From Pontibacter flavimaris (lineage in GTDB: Bacteria > Bacteroidota > Bacteroidia > Cytophagales > Hymenobacteraceae): a stretch of 64,000 nucleotides of DNA. Positions 9,569 through 17,878 of the stretch are shown here, piece after piece. How positions within the stretch are numbered: position 1 is the first letter of the stretch; the number at the start of each line of letters is the position of its first letter. The position numbers were made by a program, and so were the translations under genes. The stretch spans positions 248,001 through 312,000 of the forward strand of contig NZ_LVWA01000010.1 of assembly GCF_001907195.1 (NCBI RefSeq). Direction: 5' to 3'. Under the pieces are notes generated by a model. The model had not been told where the DNA came from. It searched no databases and saw nothing but the letters and a program-made list of their open reading frames with translations.

Positions 9569-10276
9569 ATGGAAATCTGGCAAAGTATAAACGCGGGTCC
9601 CGGCGCCCTGCTGCTGGCGGCGATAGGCGGCAGCTCCTCCGAAGTATGGCAGCAGTTTGTAGCGGGCATGCAGCAAACCTCCCTGCTGGAGTACATCGCC
9701 GTGATGGCGGGTATCGTGAGTGTGTGGTACTCCCGCAAGGAGGATATCCTGGTATACCCCATCGGCCTGATCAGCACGACCATCTATGTGTACCTCAGCT
9801 TTAAGTATCACCTGATCGGGGAGGCGAGCGTGAACGTGTACTATACTATCCTGAGCGTGTACGGCTGGGTGCTGTGGGCCAGAAAGAACAGGCAGGAGGA
9901 GCATGTGCTGCACATTACGTTTTCAGACCGGAGGCAGTGGGCACAGCAGCTGGCCTTTTTCGGGGTACTGTATGTGGTCATCTACTTCTGCCTGGTGTAC
10001 CTGAAGGGGGCCTTCTACGAGGGCGTTATTCCGTGGGCCGACGCCTTTGCCAGCGCCACGGCCTACACGGGCATGTGGCTGATGGCCCGCAAGAAAGTAG
10101 AGAGCTGGTACTGGTGGATAGCCACTAACATCGCCTCCATGCCGCTATACTTTGTAAAGGGCCTGGTGTTCTCGTCCGTGTTCTACTTCATCCTGCTGGT
10201 GATGGCCTTTGCCGGCCTGGCAGAGTGGAAGCGCAGAGCCAGCAAGCAGAAGGTGCGGCTGTCGGAACCGGCCTGA
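9569..10276 (+). CDS. pnuC: PnuC-family vitamin transporter
   Basis: A 235-residue inner-membrane facilitator with about seven or eight hydrophobic segments. The C-terminal signature WYWWIATNIASMPLYFVKG matches the PnuC family, which takes up nicotinamide riboside (PnuC) or thiamine (PnuT) and relies on intracellular phosphorylation for trapping. A NadR-like kinase gene lies 1.1 kb downstream on the same strand, which favours nicotinamide riboside. A TPP riboswitch and TonB receptor lie 3.2 kb downstream, so thiamine remains possible. The start is ATG 9569. Confidence 0.88.
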   Translation: MEIWQSINAGPGALLLAAIGGSSSEVWQQFVAGMQQTSLLEYIAVMAGIVSVWYSRKEDILVYPIGLISTTIYVYLSFKYHLIGEASVNVYYTILSVYGWVLWARKNRQEEHVLHITFSDRRQWAQQLAFFGVLYVVIYFCLVYLKGAFYEGVIPWADAFASATAYTGMWLMARKKVESWYWWIATNIASMPLYFVKGLVFSSVFYFILLVMAFAGLAEWKRRASKQKVRLSEPA

Positions 10277-10490
10277 GGTGGTGCCGGCAGGCGGTTTCCG
10301 GGGCCTTGGGGCACGAATCTTGCAATTAACTGAAGGGCCTGGGCGGCAGCGGCAAAAGGTTAGTGCATAGTTATACTTTATCTTTTAACTGTCTAATTAC
10401 ATGGCCAGTGTAAAGCCGTAAAAGGATTGACTACCCATTGCTGCGACCCCGCACGGGCGTAGTTTGTTAAACCACTAACGCTGCAGCATC

Positions 10491-10667
10491 ATGAAACAAC
10501 GTAAAATGGAATTGCCCGACGAACTTAAGTTCGAGAATCGGATGAAGTGGGGCTATGAGTCTCCGGACGAGCGTCCTAAGTTTGTTTTTTTGAGACAAAG
10601 CGGAGATGTAAAACCTAAGGTGGTGGAGGTGTACAACTTCTACGACTACAGTTTCTCTGAGAATTAA
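10491..10667 (+). CDS. Small hypothetical protein, 58 residues
   Basis: An ATG-started reading of 58 codons: MKQRKMELPDELKFENRM at the start, FYDYSFSEN at the end. It is charged, soluble and has no membrane segment. Codon use resembles coding DNA and it ends just before a strong bidirectional terminator, which supports a real gene. I do not recognise a family. Confidence 0.55.
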   Translation: MKQRKMELPDELKFENRMKWGYESPDERPKFVFLRQSGDVKPKVVEVYNFYDYSFSEN

Positions 10668-10680
10668 AGCGCCCAGTAAC

Positions 10681-10742
10681 AGGAAGTATAAAAGAGAGGG
10701 GAGGCGGCCGCAGTGGCTGCCTCCCCTCTCTTTTATACTTCC
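10681..10742. terminator. Bidirectional terminator whose outer stem is an AAGTATA/TATACTT pair
   Basis: A long inverted repeat reads AAGTATAAAAGAGAGGGGAG, a short G/C-rich centre and then its complement ending CTCTTTTATACTT. It separates the convergent genes at 10491-10667 and 10783-11190. The outermost arms are one inverted pair of the over-represented 7-mer. Confidence 0.85.
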
Positions 10743-10782
10743 CGCATAATTGTTTCCGTCAACAAAACAGAGACACACGGCG

Positions 10783-11190
10783 CTACCGGCAGTCTTTCAG
10801 CCATTGCGTGGCTTCTTCCTCGTTGTCATAGATGTAGGCCCTGAAGTTTGAACGGGCCCGCCTGCCGAAGTCCTCTACCGCGAGCCTGCCCTCATGCCCT
10901 TCCGGAATCAGGCTGACCATACATGTCAGCCCGGCCTGCACTGCGGGCGGAAAGCACACGCGCTCGAACCACTCGTTCGCATCCAGGAAAGAGCCAACGT
11001 AATGGCGAGCGTCGTTCAGTATCTTGGAATAAGGGTTCCGCTGCAGGGCGTCCACATAAAGCAGCCCGGCCGATTTTACCTGCTCTATCGATACGGCACC
11101 GTACCAGCAGCCTTTTAGCCAGCCGTTTTCCTTGTCTACCTCAATCGTGAAGTATACTTCATCGTTGCTGTTGCGCAATTCCTTTTTCAT
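10783..11190 (-). CDS. Hypothetical protein, possible STAS-like fold
   Basis: A 135-residue soluble protein starting MKKELRNSNDEVYFTIE. It has no signal or membrane segment. Its alternating strand and helix pattern with SKILNDARHYVGSF and a C-terminal EEATQWL suggests the SpoIIAA-like/STAS-like proteins common in Bacteroidota, but I see no decisive motif. Convergent with the 58-residue gene across a shared terminator. Real gene likely; function not assigned. Confidence 0.7.
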   Translation of the reverse strand: MKKELRNSNDEVYFTIEVDKENGWLKGCWYGAVSIEQVKSAGLLYVDALQRNPYSKILNDARHYVGSFLDANEWFERVCFPPAVQAGLTCMVSLIPEGHEGRLAVEDFGRRARSNFRAYIYDNEEEATQWLKDCR

Positions 11191-11354
11191 GTACGGGGAT
11201 AAGAAGCGGAGCCGGAACCCCGCGCCTGCCGAAAATAGCGGCCAGGAGGGACTCTATAACTCCAAGGGTGAATACGAAGAATTTTTGCATGATGCTAAGT
11301 TACACTTTAAAAACAAGAAGCAAACTGCGGGCCAAATACTAGCATAAGTATCCT

Positions 11355-11362
11355 TAACTTTG
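11355..11362 (+). promoter_or_regulatory. -7 box of the NadR-like kinase gene
   Basis: TAACTTTG matches the Bacteroidota -7 consensus TAnnTTTG and lies 27 bases before the start codon. No clear -33 TTG is seen at the usual distance. Confidence 0.5.
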
Positions 11363-11388
11363 GGTGTCGCAACCGCAACAAAGCATTT

Positions 11389-11913
11389 ATGATCAAGATC
11401 GCCATCACCGGGCCCGAGTCTACGGGGAAATCCACCCTGGCCGAGCAACTGGCCGCGCGGTACGACACCGTGTGGGTACCCGAGTACGCCCGCCGCTACG
11501 TAGGCAACCTGGGCCGGCCCTATACTTTGGAGGATATTGAGAACATTGCCCGCGGGCAGCTGGCCCTGGAGCGGGAGTTGCAGCAGCAGGCCAACGCCAT
11601 ACTTTTCGCCGATACCGACATGCTGGTGCTCAAGATCTGGAGCGAGCACGCCTTTGGCCGCTGCCCCGCCTGGATAGAGGAGCAATTACAGCGGCAGGAC
11701 TACAACCTTTGCCTGCTGATGGGCGTTGATTTGCCGTGGGAGCCCGACCCGCAACGCGAGCACCCGCACCTGCGCCAGTACTTCTACGAGTGGTACAAGC
11801 GGGAGCTGGAGGCCATGCAGGCGCCGTTTGTGGAGATAAGCGGGCAGCAGCAGGAGCGGGTGCAACTGGCAACACAGCACGTGGAGGCGCTCCTGCAGAA
11901 ACATCAACCTTAA
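11389..11913 (+). CDS. NadR-like AAA kinase (probable ribosylnicotinamide kinase)
   Basis: A 174-residue P-loop protein with Walker A GPESTGKST near the N-terminus and a following WVPEYARRYV motif typical of the kinase domain of NadR. In that family it phosphorylates nicotinamide riboside after PnuC uptake. The adenylyltransferase half of classical NadR is absent, as usual for Bacteroidota stand-alone versions. A pnuC gene lies 1.1 kb upstream on the same strand. The next gene starts 11 bases downstream, so both are probably cotranscribed. Confidence 0.85.
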   Translation: MIKIAITGPESTGKSTLAEQLAARYDTVWVPEYARRYVGNLGRPYTLEDIENIARGQLALERELQQQANAILFADTDMLVLKIWSEHAFGRCPAWIEEQLQRQDYNLCLLMGVDLPWEPDPQREHPHLRQYFYEWYKRELEAMQAPFVEISGQQQERVQLATQHVEALLQKHQP

Positions 11914-11923
11914 ACAACCGGAC

Positions 11924-12799
11924 ATGCTATACTTCCTGGAGAACGAGAACTATAAAGTGGGCGTCGATACGCTGGGTGCCGAGCTGCACCACTTCATCAA
12001 GAAAGACGAGAACCTGGAGTTTATCTGGCAGGCCGATCCGCAAGTATGGGCGGGCCACGCCCCCAACCTCTTCCCGATTGTGGGGGAGCTGCCGGGGCAG
12101 CAGTATACTTTTGAGGGCAGGCAGTATGGCATGAAGCGCCACGGCTTTGCCCGCCGCAAGGAGTTCGAGCTGGTGGAGGAGCACCACGACAAGCTCGTAT
12201 TCCAGCTGACCGAGGACGAGGAGACGCTGCAGCAGTACCCATTCGAGTTCAGGTTGCTGGTGGCTTATACGTTGGAATGGAACAAGCTCTCGGTTACCTA
12301 CCACGTGGCCAACGCCGGCAAGCAGGCTTTATACTTTTCCATTGGCGGCCACCCGGGTTTTAACGTCCCTTTTTACCCGAACGAGGCGTTTGAGGATTAC
12401 TCTATAGAGTTTGAGCAGGAAGAGACACTGCATCGCCACCTGCTGAGCGAGGACGGCCTGCAGAACGGCAATACCGAGGCGGTGATGGAGCAGGAGCGGG
12501 TGCTGCCGCTCAAGAGCAGTTACTTCTACAAGGACGCGCTCGTGTTTAAGGAGATGCAGTCGGAGCAGGTGGTGCTGGGCAGCCCGAAGAACCCGCGCCG
12601 CGTGGAGGTGGCGTTTGAGGGCTTCCCGTACCTGGGCATCTGGGGCAAGCCGGAGCACCCGCGCTACGTGTGCATCGAGCCTTGGTGCGGCATTGCTGGC
12701 AGGGTAGGCGAGAGCGGCGACATCACCGAGAAGGAAGGCATCAACCAGCTGGGCCCGGAGCAGAGCTTCGCCCGCACCTATACTATCACGGTGCTGTAG
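11924..12799 (+). CDS. Aldose 1-epimerase family protein (LacX/YeaD-like)
   Basis: A 291-residue galactose-mutarotase-fold protein. Recognisable motifs are the MKRHGFAR segment, SIGGHPGFNVPF with the catalytic-type histidine, and the C-terminal CIEPWCG. Such proteins interconvert anomers of sugars or sugar phosphates in the cytoplasm; the actual sugar is not clear. It follows the NadR-like kinase by 11 bases. A strong terminator lies about 110 bases downstream. Confidence 0.9.
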   Translation: MLYFLENENYKVGVDTLGAELHHFIKKDENLEFIWQADPQVWAGHAPNLFPIVGELPGQQYTFEGRQYGMKRHGFARRKEFELVEEHHDKLVFQLTEDEETLQQYPFEFRLLVAYTLEWNKLSVTYHVANAGKQALYFSIGGHPGFNVPFYPNEAFEDYSIEFEQEETLHRHLLSEDGLQNGNTEAVMEQERVLPLKSSYFYKDALVFKEMQSEQVVLGSPKNPRRVEVAFEGFPYLGIWGKPEHPRYVCIEPWCGIAGRVGESGDITEKEGINQLGPEQSFARTYTITVL

Positions 12800-12854
12800 G
12801 GTCGTTATTCGTTGTTCGTTATTAGATTTGAGTGCTTATCTTCCAAACTTTTTA

Positions 12855-12905
12855 ACTTTCTAACCTTCTAACTTTTCAACTCCCAAACTCTCTAACTCTC
12901 TAACT
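12855..12905. repeat. AACTTTCTAAC-type degenerate tandem repeat (family D)
   Basis: About 50 bases of imperfect repeats of the form TAACTTTCTAACCTTC. The same sequence type is found at 56413-56456 in reverse and at 56600-56636. It lies directly before the terminator at 12908-12964. Confidence 0.7.
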
Positions 12906-12907
12906 TT

Positions 12908-12964
12908 CAGGAACCGAAAAGCCCCGGCATGTAGCTAAAACATGCCGGGGCTTTTCGGTTCCTG
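12908..12964. terminator. Bidirectional terminator, 25-base perfect stem
   Basis: Arms CAGGAACCGAAAAGCCCCGG (first 20 of 25 bases) and their exact complement are separated by a 7-base loop. It lies between convergent genes 11924-12799 and 12977-13225. Confidence 0.9.
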
Positions 12965-12976
12965 CGGGTTTAGGAC

Positions 12977-13225
12977 CTAGTGCAGTGATGGCTCCGGAAA
13001 CTTCGGAACCGTAATCTTCCTGATATCATACTTCGGCTCGAAGTCGCTTACAGGAAGCGATATGCCTGGCGGAAGGTCCAGATCTGGCAAGTCATCTCCT
13101 AAAGGCTCGCCTCCGTCATCGTCGTTGTCGGTGGAAGGGGGGCGGTTGAATTTAGTGCGTGGGGAAAAGGCATAATATGCCAGTATGGTTAGCAAGGCTA
13201 CTGTATACAATATGCTGATCATCAT
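12977..13225 (-). CDS. Small single-span membrane protein, acidic tail
   Basis: About 82 residues. An N-terminal hydrophobic span (SILYTVALLTILAYYAF) is followed by an acidic, Pro-rich stretch DNDDDGGEPLGDDLPDLDLP. Adjacent GTG and ATG codons allow starts at 13228, 13225 or 13222; I chose ATG 13225. It is convergent with the epimerase-like gene. No family recognised. Confidence 0.5.
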   Translation of the reverse strand: MMISILYTVALLTILAYYAFSPRTKFNRPPSTDNDDDGGEPLGDDLPDLDLPPGISLPVSDFEPKYDIRKITVPKFPEPSLH

Positions 13226-13422
13226 CACGGTTCTCTTTTGTTTTTCAACTTCTGCTGATCTCTCTGCATGGCAAAAAGCTTGTTTACAAATGGTAAAAAC
13301 TATAGTGCCTTAATAAGCTTTAGAACGTACTTTCAGGCTAAGTGGTTATCCGTCAGGGGTAAAATTTAGCAGGAGCCGTAAAGCTTGTGTTATGAATTGC
13401 TGAAGTATAAATTAACCCTGAT

Positions 13423-13454
13423 TTTGGTTTAGAAGATAAAGTGGCATACCTTTG
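13423..13454 (+). promoter_or_regulatory. Promoter of the TPP riboswitch/TonB receptor transcript
   Basis: TTTG at 13423-13426 and TACCTTTG at 13447-13454 are 20 bases apart. This is an exact Bacteroidota -33/-7 pair just upstream of the riboswitch. Confidence 0.75.
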
Positions 13455-13457
13455 CCG

Positions 13458-13536
13458 GTACTCAGGGGTGCCCAAAGATTACGGGCTGAGATCATACCCA
13501 TAGAACCTGATCCGGGTAATGCCGGCGAAGGGAGAG
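13458..13536 (+). ncRNA. TPP riboswitch (THI element)
   Basis: The conserved THI-box strings are present in order: CAGGGGTGCC, GGGCTGAGATCATACCC, AGAACCTGATCCGGGTAAT and GCCGGCGAAGGGAG. It binds thiamine diphosphate and lowers expression of the downstream gene. Downstream, GCCTACCCCT at 13561-13570 can pair with the AGGGGTGCC of the 5' stem, so it may be part of the expression platform (inference). The regulated gene is the TonB-dependent receptor starting at 13612. Confidence 0.93.
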
Positions 13537-13611
13537 GTTCGGGAAACAAAGTAGCAGGATGCCTACCCCTGGCGTGTCTGTATGTTTCACCATTTTCTTT
13601 TTCTATACCCA

Positions 13612-16029
13612 ATGAAAATCTTTTTGATTGCGCTGGCAGCGATTGTACTGCCAATGCAGCTGTTGGCGCAACATACCCTGAGCGGGCGTGTGCGCAATGC
13701 CGACACAAACGAACCCCTGGCCGGCGCTACCGTCGTGCTGCAGGGGGCCAACACCGCCACAGCCACCGGCAGCGGCGGCACCTTCTCCTTTCCCAACCTT
13801 CCGGACGGGACCTATACTTTAAAAGTGACCTACCTGGGCTTTGAGCAGCAGCAGGTACGTATAAACCTGCCCCAGGGCGAGCAGGTGCAGATACAGCTGC
13901 GGCCGCAGGCCATGCAAACCGGCGAGGTAGTGGTGTCGGCCACGCGGGCCAGCGAGAAAACAGGCACGACCTTTACCAACGTAACCAAGCAGGAGATAAC
14001 TGAGCGCAACTTTGGCCAGGATTTGCCTTACCTGCTGGAGCAGATGCCCTCGGTGGTAGTCACTTCTGATGCCGGCGCGGGCGTAGGCTACACCGGCATC
14101 CGCATCCGGGGCTCCGATATCACACGCATCAACGTGACGGTAAACGGCATCCCGATCAACGATTCCGAAAGCCATGGCACCTTTTTCGTGAACATGCCCG
14201 ACCTGGCCTCTTCTATTGAGGACCTGCAGGTGCAGCGGGGCGTGGGTACCTCTACCAACGGCGCCGGCGCCTTCGGGGCAAGTATGAACATCCGTACCAT
14301 CGGCGTGAACCGGGAGGCCTATGCCGAGGCTGTGAACGCCTTTGGCTCCTACAACACCTGGCGCCACTCGGTTTCCTTCGGCTCTGGCTTGCTCAACGAT
14401 AAATTTACCATCGACGGGCGGCTATCCAAAATCTCCTCCGACGGCTACATCGACCGCGCCTCTTCCGATTTAAAATCCTACTACCTGGCGGCGGGCTACC
14501 ATGGTAAAACCGGTATGCTTAAGTTTGTGACCTTCTCGGGCCGGGAGAAAACCTACCAGGCCTGGGATGGGGTGCCGGAAGACAAGCTGGAAACCGACCG
14601 CACCTACAACGGCTTTACTTACGAGAACGAGACCGACAATTACCAGCAGGACCACTACCAGCTGCACTACTCCAAAGATCTGCTGCCGCGCCTGAACCTG
14701 GGCGGTGCCTTCCACTTTACCCGCGGCCGCGGCTACTATGAGCAGTATAAGTATAACCAGAAGCTGGCCAACTACGGCATCGCGCCGGTGGTGCTGGGTG
14801 ATACCACCATCAGCCGCTCTGACCTGATCCGCCAGAAGTGGCTAGATAACTATTTCTACGGCGCGACTTATGCCCTGAATTATACTGATGTGGCCGGTAA
14901 GCTGAACGCTACGCTGGGCGGTGCCTGGAACAAGTATGACGGTGACCACTTTGGTGAGGTGATCTGGGCCCGTTACGCCTCCGACAGTGAGTTGGGCCAG
15001 CGCTATTATTTCAACAACGCCCTGAAAACGGACTTCAATATTTTTGGTAAGGTCAACTACCAGCTCACCGAGCGCCTGGGCGTATTCGGCGACCTGCAGT
15101 ACCGCACCATCGATTATAGTATTGAAGGGGTGGATGACGACAACCGCAACGTAACGCAGGAAGCGGATTTCAGCTTTGTGAACCCCAAGGCGGGCGTCAC
15201 TTACCAGCTAACCGAAGGCCAGACTGCCTATGCCTCGTATGCTGTGGGCAACCGCGAGCCATCCCGCTCCGACTTTACCGATAAGCCGCAGAACACCCAG
15301 GCAGGCGCCGCCGACCCGAAGGCCGAAACGCTCTACAACCTGGAGGCCGGATACCGCCTGCGTGGCAACAGGCAAACTACCCGCTATAACGTGGATGCCA
15401 ACATCTACTACATGGACTACAACAACCAACTGGTACTGACCGGACAGCTGAACGACGTAGGCTCGCCCCTACGCACCAACATCAAAGACAGCTACCGCGC
15501 AGGCGTAGAGTTGGCGGGCCTGGTTAATTTTAACGATGTGGTGGAACTGAGCAGCAACGTGACCTTCAGCCGAAACAAGATCCGCAACTACACCGAGTAC
15601 CTGTATGTGTATGATGCCGACTACAACGTGGAGGATGTGGTGGAAACCAACTACAAGGAGACAGACATTTCTTTCTCACCGGCCGTGGTGTCGGCGCACA
15701 AGCTGGAGGTGCAGCCAGTAAAGGGCTTCCGGGCGGCTATACTTTACAAAACCGTGGGCAAGCAGTACCTGGATAACACAGCTTCGGAGGATCGTAAAAT
15801 CGATGCCTACCAGGTGGCTGACCTGCGCCTGCGCTATACCTTAAAGCCATCCTTTATGCGGGAAGTGGAGCTGGCCGTGCTGGTAAACAACCTTTTCAAC
15901 AAGAAGTACGTGGCCAACGGCTATACCTGGAGCGAGCAGTACACCGGCGATAGCAATCGCTACGACTACAACTATTACTACCCGCAAGCTACCCGCAACT
16001 TCCTGCTATCCCTGGGCGTGAAGTTTTAA
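13612..16029 (+). CDS. TonB-dependent receptor, probable thiamine-related uptake
   Basis: An 805-residue outer-membrane receptor. The ATG at 13612 gives a signal peptide (MKIFLIALAAIVLPMQLLAQ). Next come a carboxypeptidase-regulatory-like domain (about 22-110), a plug domain with GYTGIRIRGSDITRINVT (about 120-230), and a beta-barrel ending in the aromatic LLSLGVKF. Control by the upstream TPP riboswitch indicates import of thiamine or a derivative, as known for Bacteroidota THI-regulated receptors. The ATG at 13582 would put residues before the signal and is less likely. Confidence 0.92.
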   Translation: MKIFLIALAAIVLPMQLLAQHTLSGRVRNADTNEPLAGATVVLQGANTATATGSGGTFSFPNLPDGTYTLKVTYLGFEQQQVRINLPQGEQVQIQLRPQAMQTGEVVVSATRASEKTGTTFTNVTKQEITERNFGQDLPYLLEQMPSVVVTSDAGAGVGYTGIRIRGSDITRINVTVNGIPINDSESHGTFFVNMPDLASSIEDLQVQRGVGTSTNGAGAFGASMNIRTIGVNREAYAEAVNAFGSYNTWRHSVSFGSGLLNDKFTIDGRLSKISSDGYIDRASSDLKSYYLAAGYHGKTGMLKFVTFSGREKTYQAWDGVPEDKLETDRTYNGFTYENETDNYQQDHYQLHYSKDLLPRLNLGGAFHFTRGRGYYEQYKYNQKLANYGIAPVVLGDTTISRSDLIRQKWLDNYFYGATYALNYTDVAGKLNATLGGAWNKYDGDHFGEVIWARYASDSELGQRYYFNNALKTDFNIFGKVNYQLTERLGVFGDLQYRTIDYSIEGVDDDNRNVTQEADFSFVNPKAGVTYQLTEGQTAYASYAVGNREPSRSDFTDKPQNTQAGAADPKAETLYNLEAGYRLRGNRQTTRYNVDANIYYMDYNNQLVLTGQLNDVGSPLRTNIKDSYRAGVELAGLVNFNDVVELSSNVTFSRNKIRNYTEYLYVYDADYNVEDVVETNYKETDISFSPAVVSAHKLEVQPVKGFRAAILYKTVGKQYLDNTASEDRKIDAYQVADLRLRYTLKPSFMREVELAVLVNNLFNKKYVANGYTWSEQYTGDSNRYDYNYYYPQATRNFLLSLGVKF

Positions 16030-16054
16030 AGTATAAATCCATACTTTTAGAGAA

Positions 16055-16086
16055 GGAGCCCCGCCCGTTTGGTGGGGCTTTTTCTT
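16055..16086 (+). terminator. Terminator after the TonB receptor
   Basis: AGCCCCGCC, a short loop and GGTGGGGCT form a 9-base stem with one G-U pair, followed by a run of T. It lies about 27 bases past the stop codon. Confidence 0.8.
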
Positions 16087-16141
16087 TGACAAAGATTCTT
16101 GAGGTTTATGGATTCTCCGTATTAGGCTGTGATTACGGAGA

Positions 16142-16344
16142 CATGCCGCAAGTTTGAGCGCAGCGGTAACTTGTGGTTATGCATGGCAGCAAGTTTGCAA
16201 CTTGCTTTGCTTTGAAAAAGCAAGGGTCACATTATCCGCAGCAATAGAACTATAATCTATACTTTTCTGCTTGTGCAGAAAGCCAGTTACAAACTGGCAT
16301 CAATTTAAATCACAAGTTACCGCTGCGCTCAAACTTGCGACATG
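16142..16344. repeat. Family C inverted-repeat element, copy 1
   Basis: The 203-base element begins CATGCCGCAAGTTTGAGCGC and ends with the near-complement GCGCTCAAACTTGCGACATG. Inside are further hairpin halves, GCAAGTTTGCAACTTGC and GCCAGTTACAAACTGGC. No open frame lies inside. An inverted copy is at 17879-18085, on the other side of the acyl-CoA dehydrogenase gene. Apart from this element and the terminator, the gene-free stretch 16030-16479 holds nothing recognisable. Confidence 0.8.
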
Positions 16345-16433
16345 AAATGTTTACTTGGAGAATGCCAGAGAAGGCAACAAATCCGCCATTCAACAATTTA
16401 ACTATCAGAACACACAGGTTATACTTAATATTT

Positions 16434-16441
16434 TATCTTTG
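16434..16441 (+). promoter_or_regulatory. -7 box of the acyl-CoA dehydrogenase gene
   Basis: TATCTTTG fits TAnnTTTG and lies 38 bases before the start codon. No convincing -33 element. Confidence 0.45.
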
Positions 16442-16479
16442 CGTATTACCCTTTCTCTCTTTCACCTTAAAACAAAACT

Positions 16480-17658
16480 ATGGCTTACGAACCAACAGGT
16501 GCGCCTGACTACTATAACATCGATGACCTGCTCACCGAGGAGCACCTGCTCATCCGCCAGACCATGCGCGACTTTGTGAAGCGCGAAATCTCTCCTAAAA
16601 TTGAGCAGTGGGCACAGGACGCACACTTTCCTTCCGAAATCGTGAAGAAGTTTGGCGATGTGGGTGCTTTCGGCCCGACCATCCCGACCGAGTACGGCGG
16701 CGGTGGCCTCGATTACATCAGCTACGGCATTATCATGCAGGAGATCGAGCGCGGCGATTCGGGCATGCGTTCCACGGCTTCGGTGCAGGGCTCGCTGGTG
16801 ATGTACCCCATCTACAAGTATGGCTCCGAGGAGCAGCGCAATAAATACCTGCCTAAGCTGGCAAGCGGCGAATGGCTGGGCTGCTTTGGCCTGACAGAAC
16901 CCGACTTCGGTTCGAACCCGGGCGGCATGGTCACCAACATCAAAGACATGGGCGATCATTATCTGCTCAACGGTTCTAAAATGTGGATATCAAATTCCCC
17001 GGAGTGCCAGGTAGCTGTAGTTTGGGCTAAGAACGAAGAAGGCCGCATCAAAGGCCTGATCGTGGAGCGCGGAATGGAAGGCTTTACCACACCGGAGATC
17101 CATAATAAGTGGAGTTTGCGCGCCAGCTGCACCGGTGAATTGGTGTTCGATAACGTGAAAGTGCCGAAAGAGAACCTGCTGCCCAACATCGACGGCCTGC
17201 GCGGTCCGCTGGGTTGCCTCGATTCTGCCCGTTACGGTATTTCGTGGGGAGCCATTGGAGCGGCTATCGATTGCTACGAGTCGGCGCTGAAGTATAGCAA
17301 AGAGCGTGTGCAGTTCGATAAGCCAATCGGCGGCTTCCAGCTCACGCAGAAGAAACTGGCCGAAATGCTGACCGAGATCACGAAGGCACAACTGATGGTA
17401 TGGCGCTTAGGCACGTTGATGAACGAAGGCAAAGCCACGACGCAGCAGATCTCCATGGCGAAACGCAACAGCGTAGACATGGCCCTGCACATTGCCCGCG
17501 AAGCACGACAGATCCATGGCGGCATGGGCATCACGGGCGAGTACCCGATCATGCGCCACATGATGAACCTCGAATCGGTAATCACTTACGAAGGAACCCA
17601 CGATATTCACCTGCTGATAACCGGCGCAGATATCACCGGGATTCAGGCGTTTAAGTAG
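16480..17658 (+). CDS. Acyl-CoA dehydrogenase, glutaryl-CoA dehydrogenase-like
   Basis: A 392-residue flavoenzyme of the acyl-CoA dehydrogenase fold. GCFGLTEPDFGSNPGGM is the FAD/substrate loop. YEGTHDIHLLITG near residue 369 carries the catalytic glutamate position, and RSTASVQGSLVM resembles glutaryl-CoA dehydrogenases, which oxidise and decarboxylate glutaryl-CoA to crotonyl-CoA in lysine/tryptophan breakdown. The subfamily is judged from these motifs. The gene stands alone between two inverted repeat elements, with its own -7 box and terminator. Confidence 0.88.
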   Translation: MAYEPTGAPDYYNIDDLLTEEHLLIRQTMRDFVKREISPKIEQWAQDAHFPSEIVKKFGDVGAFGPTIPTEYGGGGLDYISYGIIMQEIERGDSGMRSTASVQGSLVMYPIYKYGSEEQRNKYLPKLASGEWLGCFGLTEPDFGSNPGGMVTNIKDMGDHYLLNGSKMWISNSPECQVAVVWAKNEEGRIKGLIVERGMEGFTTPEIHNKWSLRASCTGELVFDNVKVPKENLLPNIDGLRGPLGCLDSARYGISWGAIGAAIDCYESALKYSKERVQFDKPIGGFQLTQKKLAEMLTEITKAQLMVWRLGTLMNEGKATTQQISMAKRNSVDMALHIAREARQIHGGMGITGEYPIMRHMMNLESVITYEGTHDIHLLITGADITGIQAFK

Positions 17659-17707
17659 ACCCCTCCCAACCCTCCCCTAAAAACAGGGGAGGGCGATAAA
17701 GTATAGT

Positions 17708-17738
17708 AAAGGCAGTTGCGGAAGCGGCTGCCTTTTTA
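17708..17738 (+). terminator. Terminator after the acyl-CoA dehydrogenase gene
   Basis: AAGGCAGTTGC, loop GGAA, GCGGCTGCCTT, then TTTATT. A second small hairpin (CCCTCCCCT/AGGGGAGGG) lies just upstream at 17670-17693. Confidence 0.7.
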
Positions 17739-17878
17739 TTTCTAAGCCTTGGAGGCGAGCGAGGGCATACAGGAGTATAAATAAATTAGGATGGATGAAA
17801 CGACCCTGCTCGTGGGTTAGGTTTATACTTTTCTGGTTGGCTATTTATCCATGCTTCAAAGCACCTTGTCTAACCGTA

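Noticed and set aside
16905..16925. tRNA-like GGTTCGAACCC string
   Set aside because: It lies in the acyl-CoA dehydrogenase coding sequence and no cloverleaf can be built around it.
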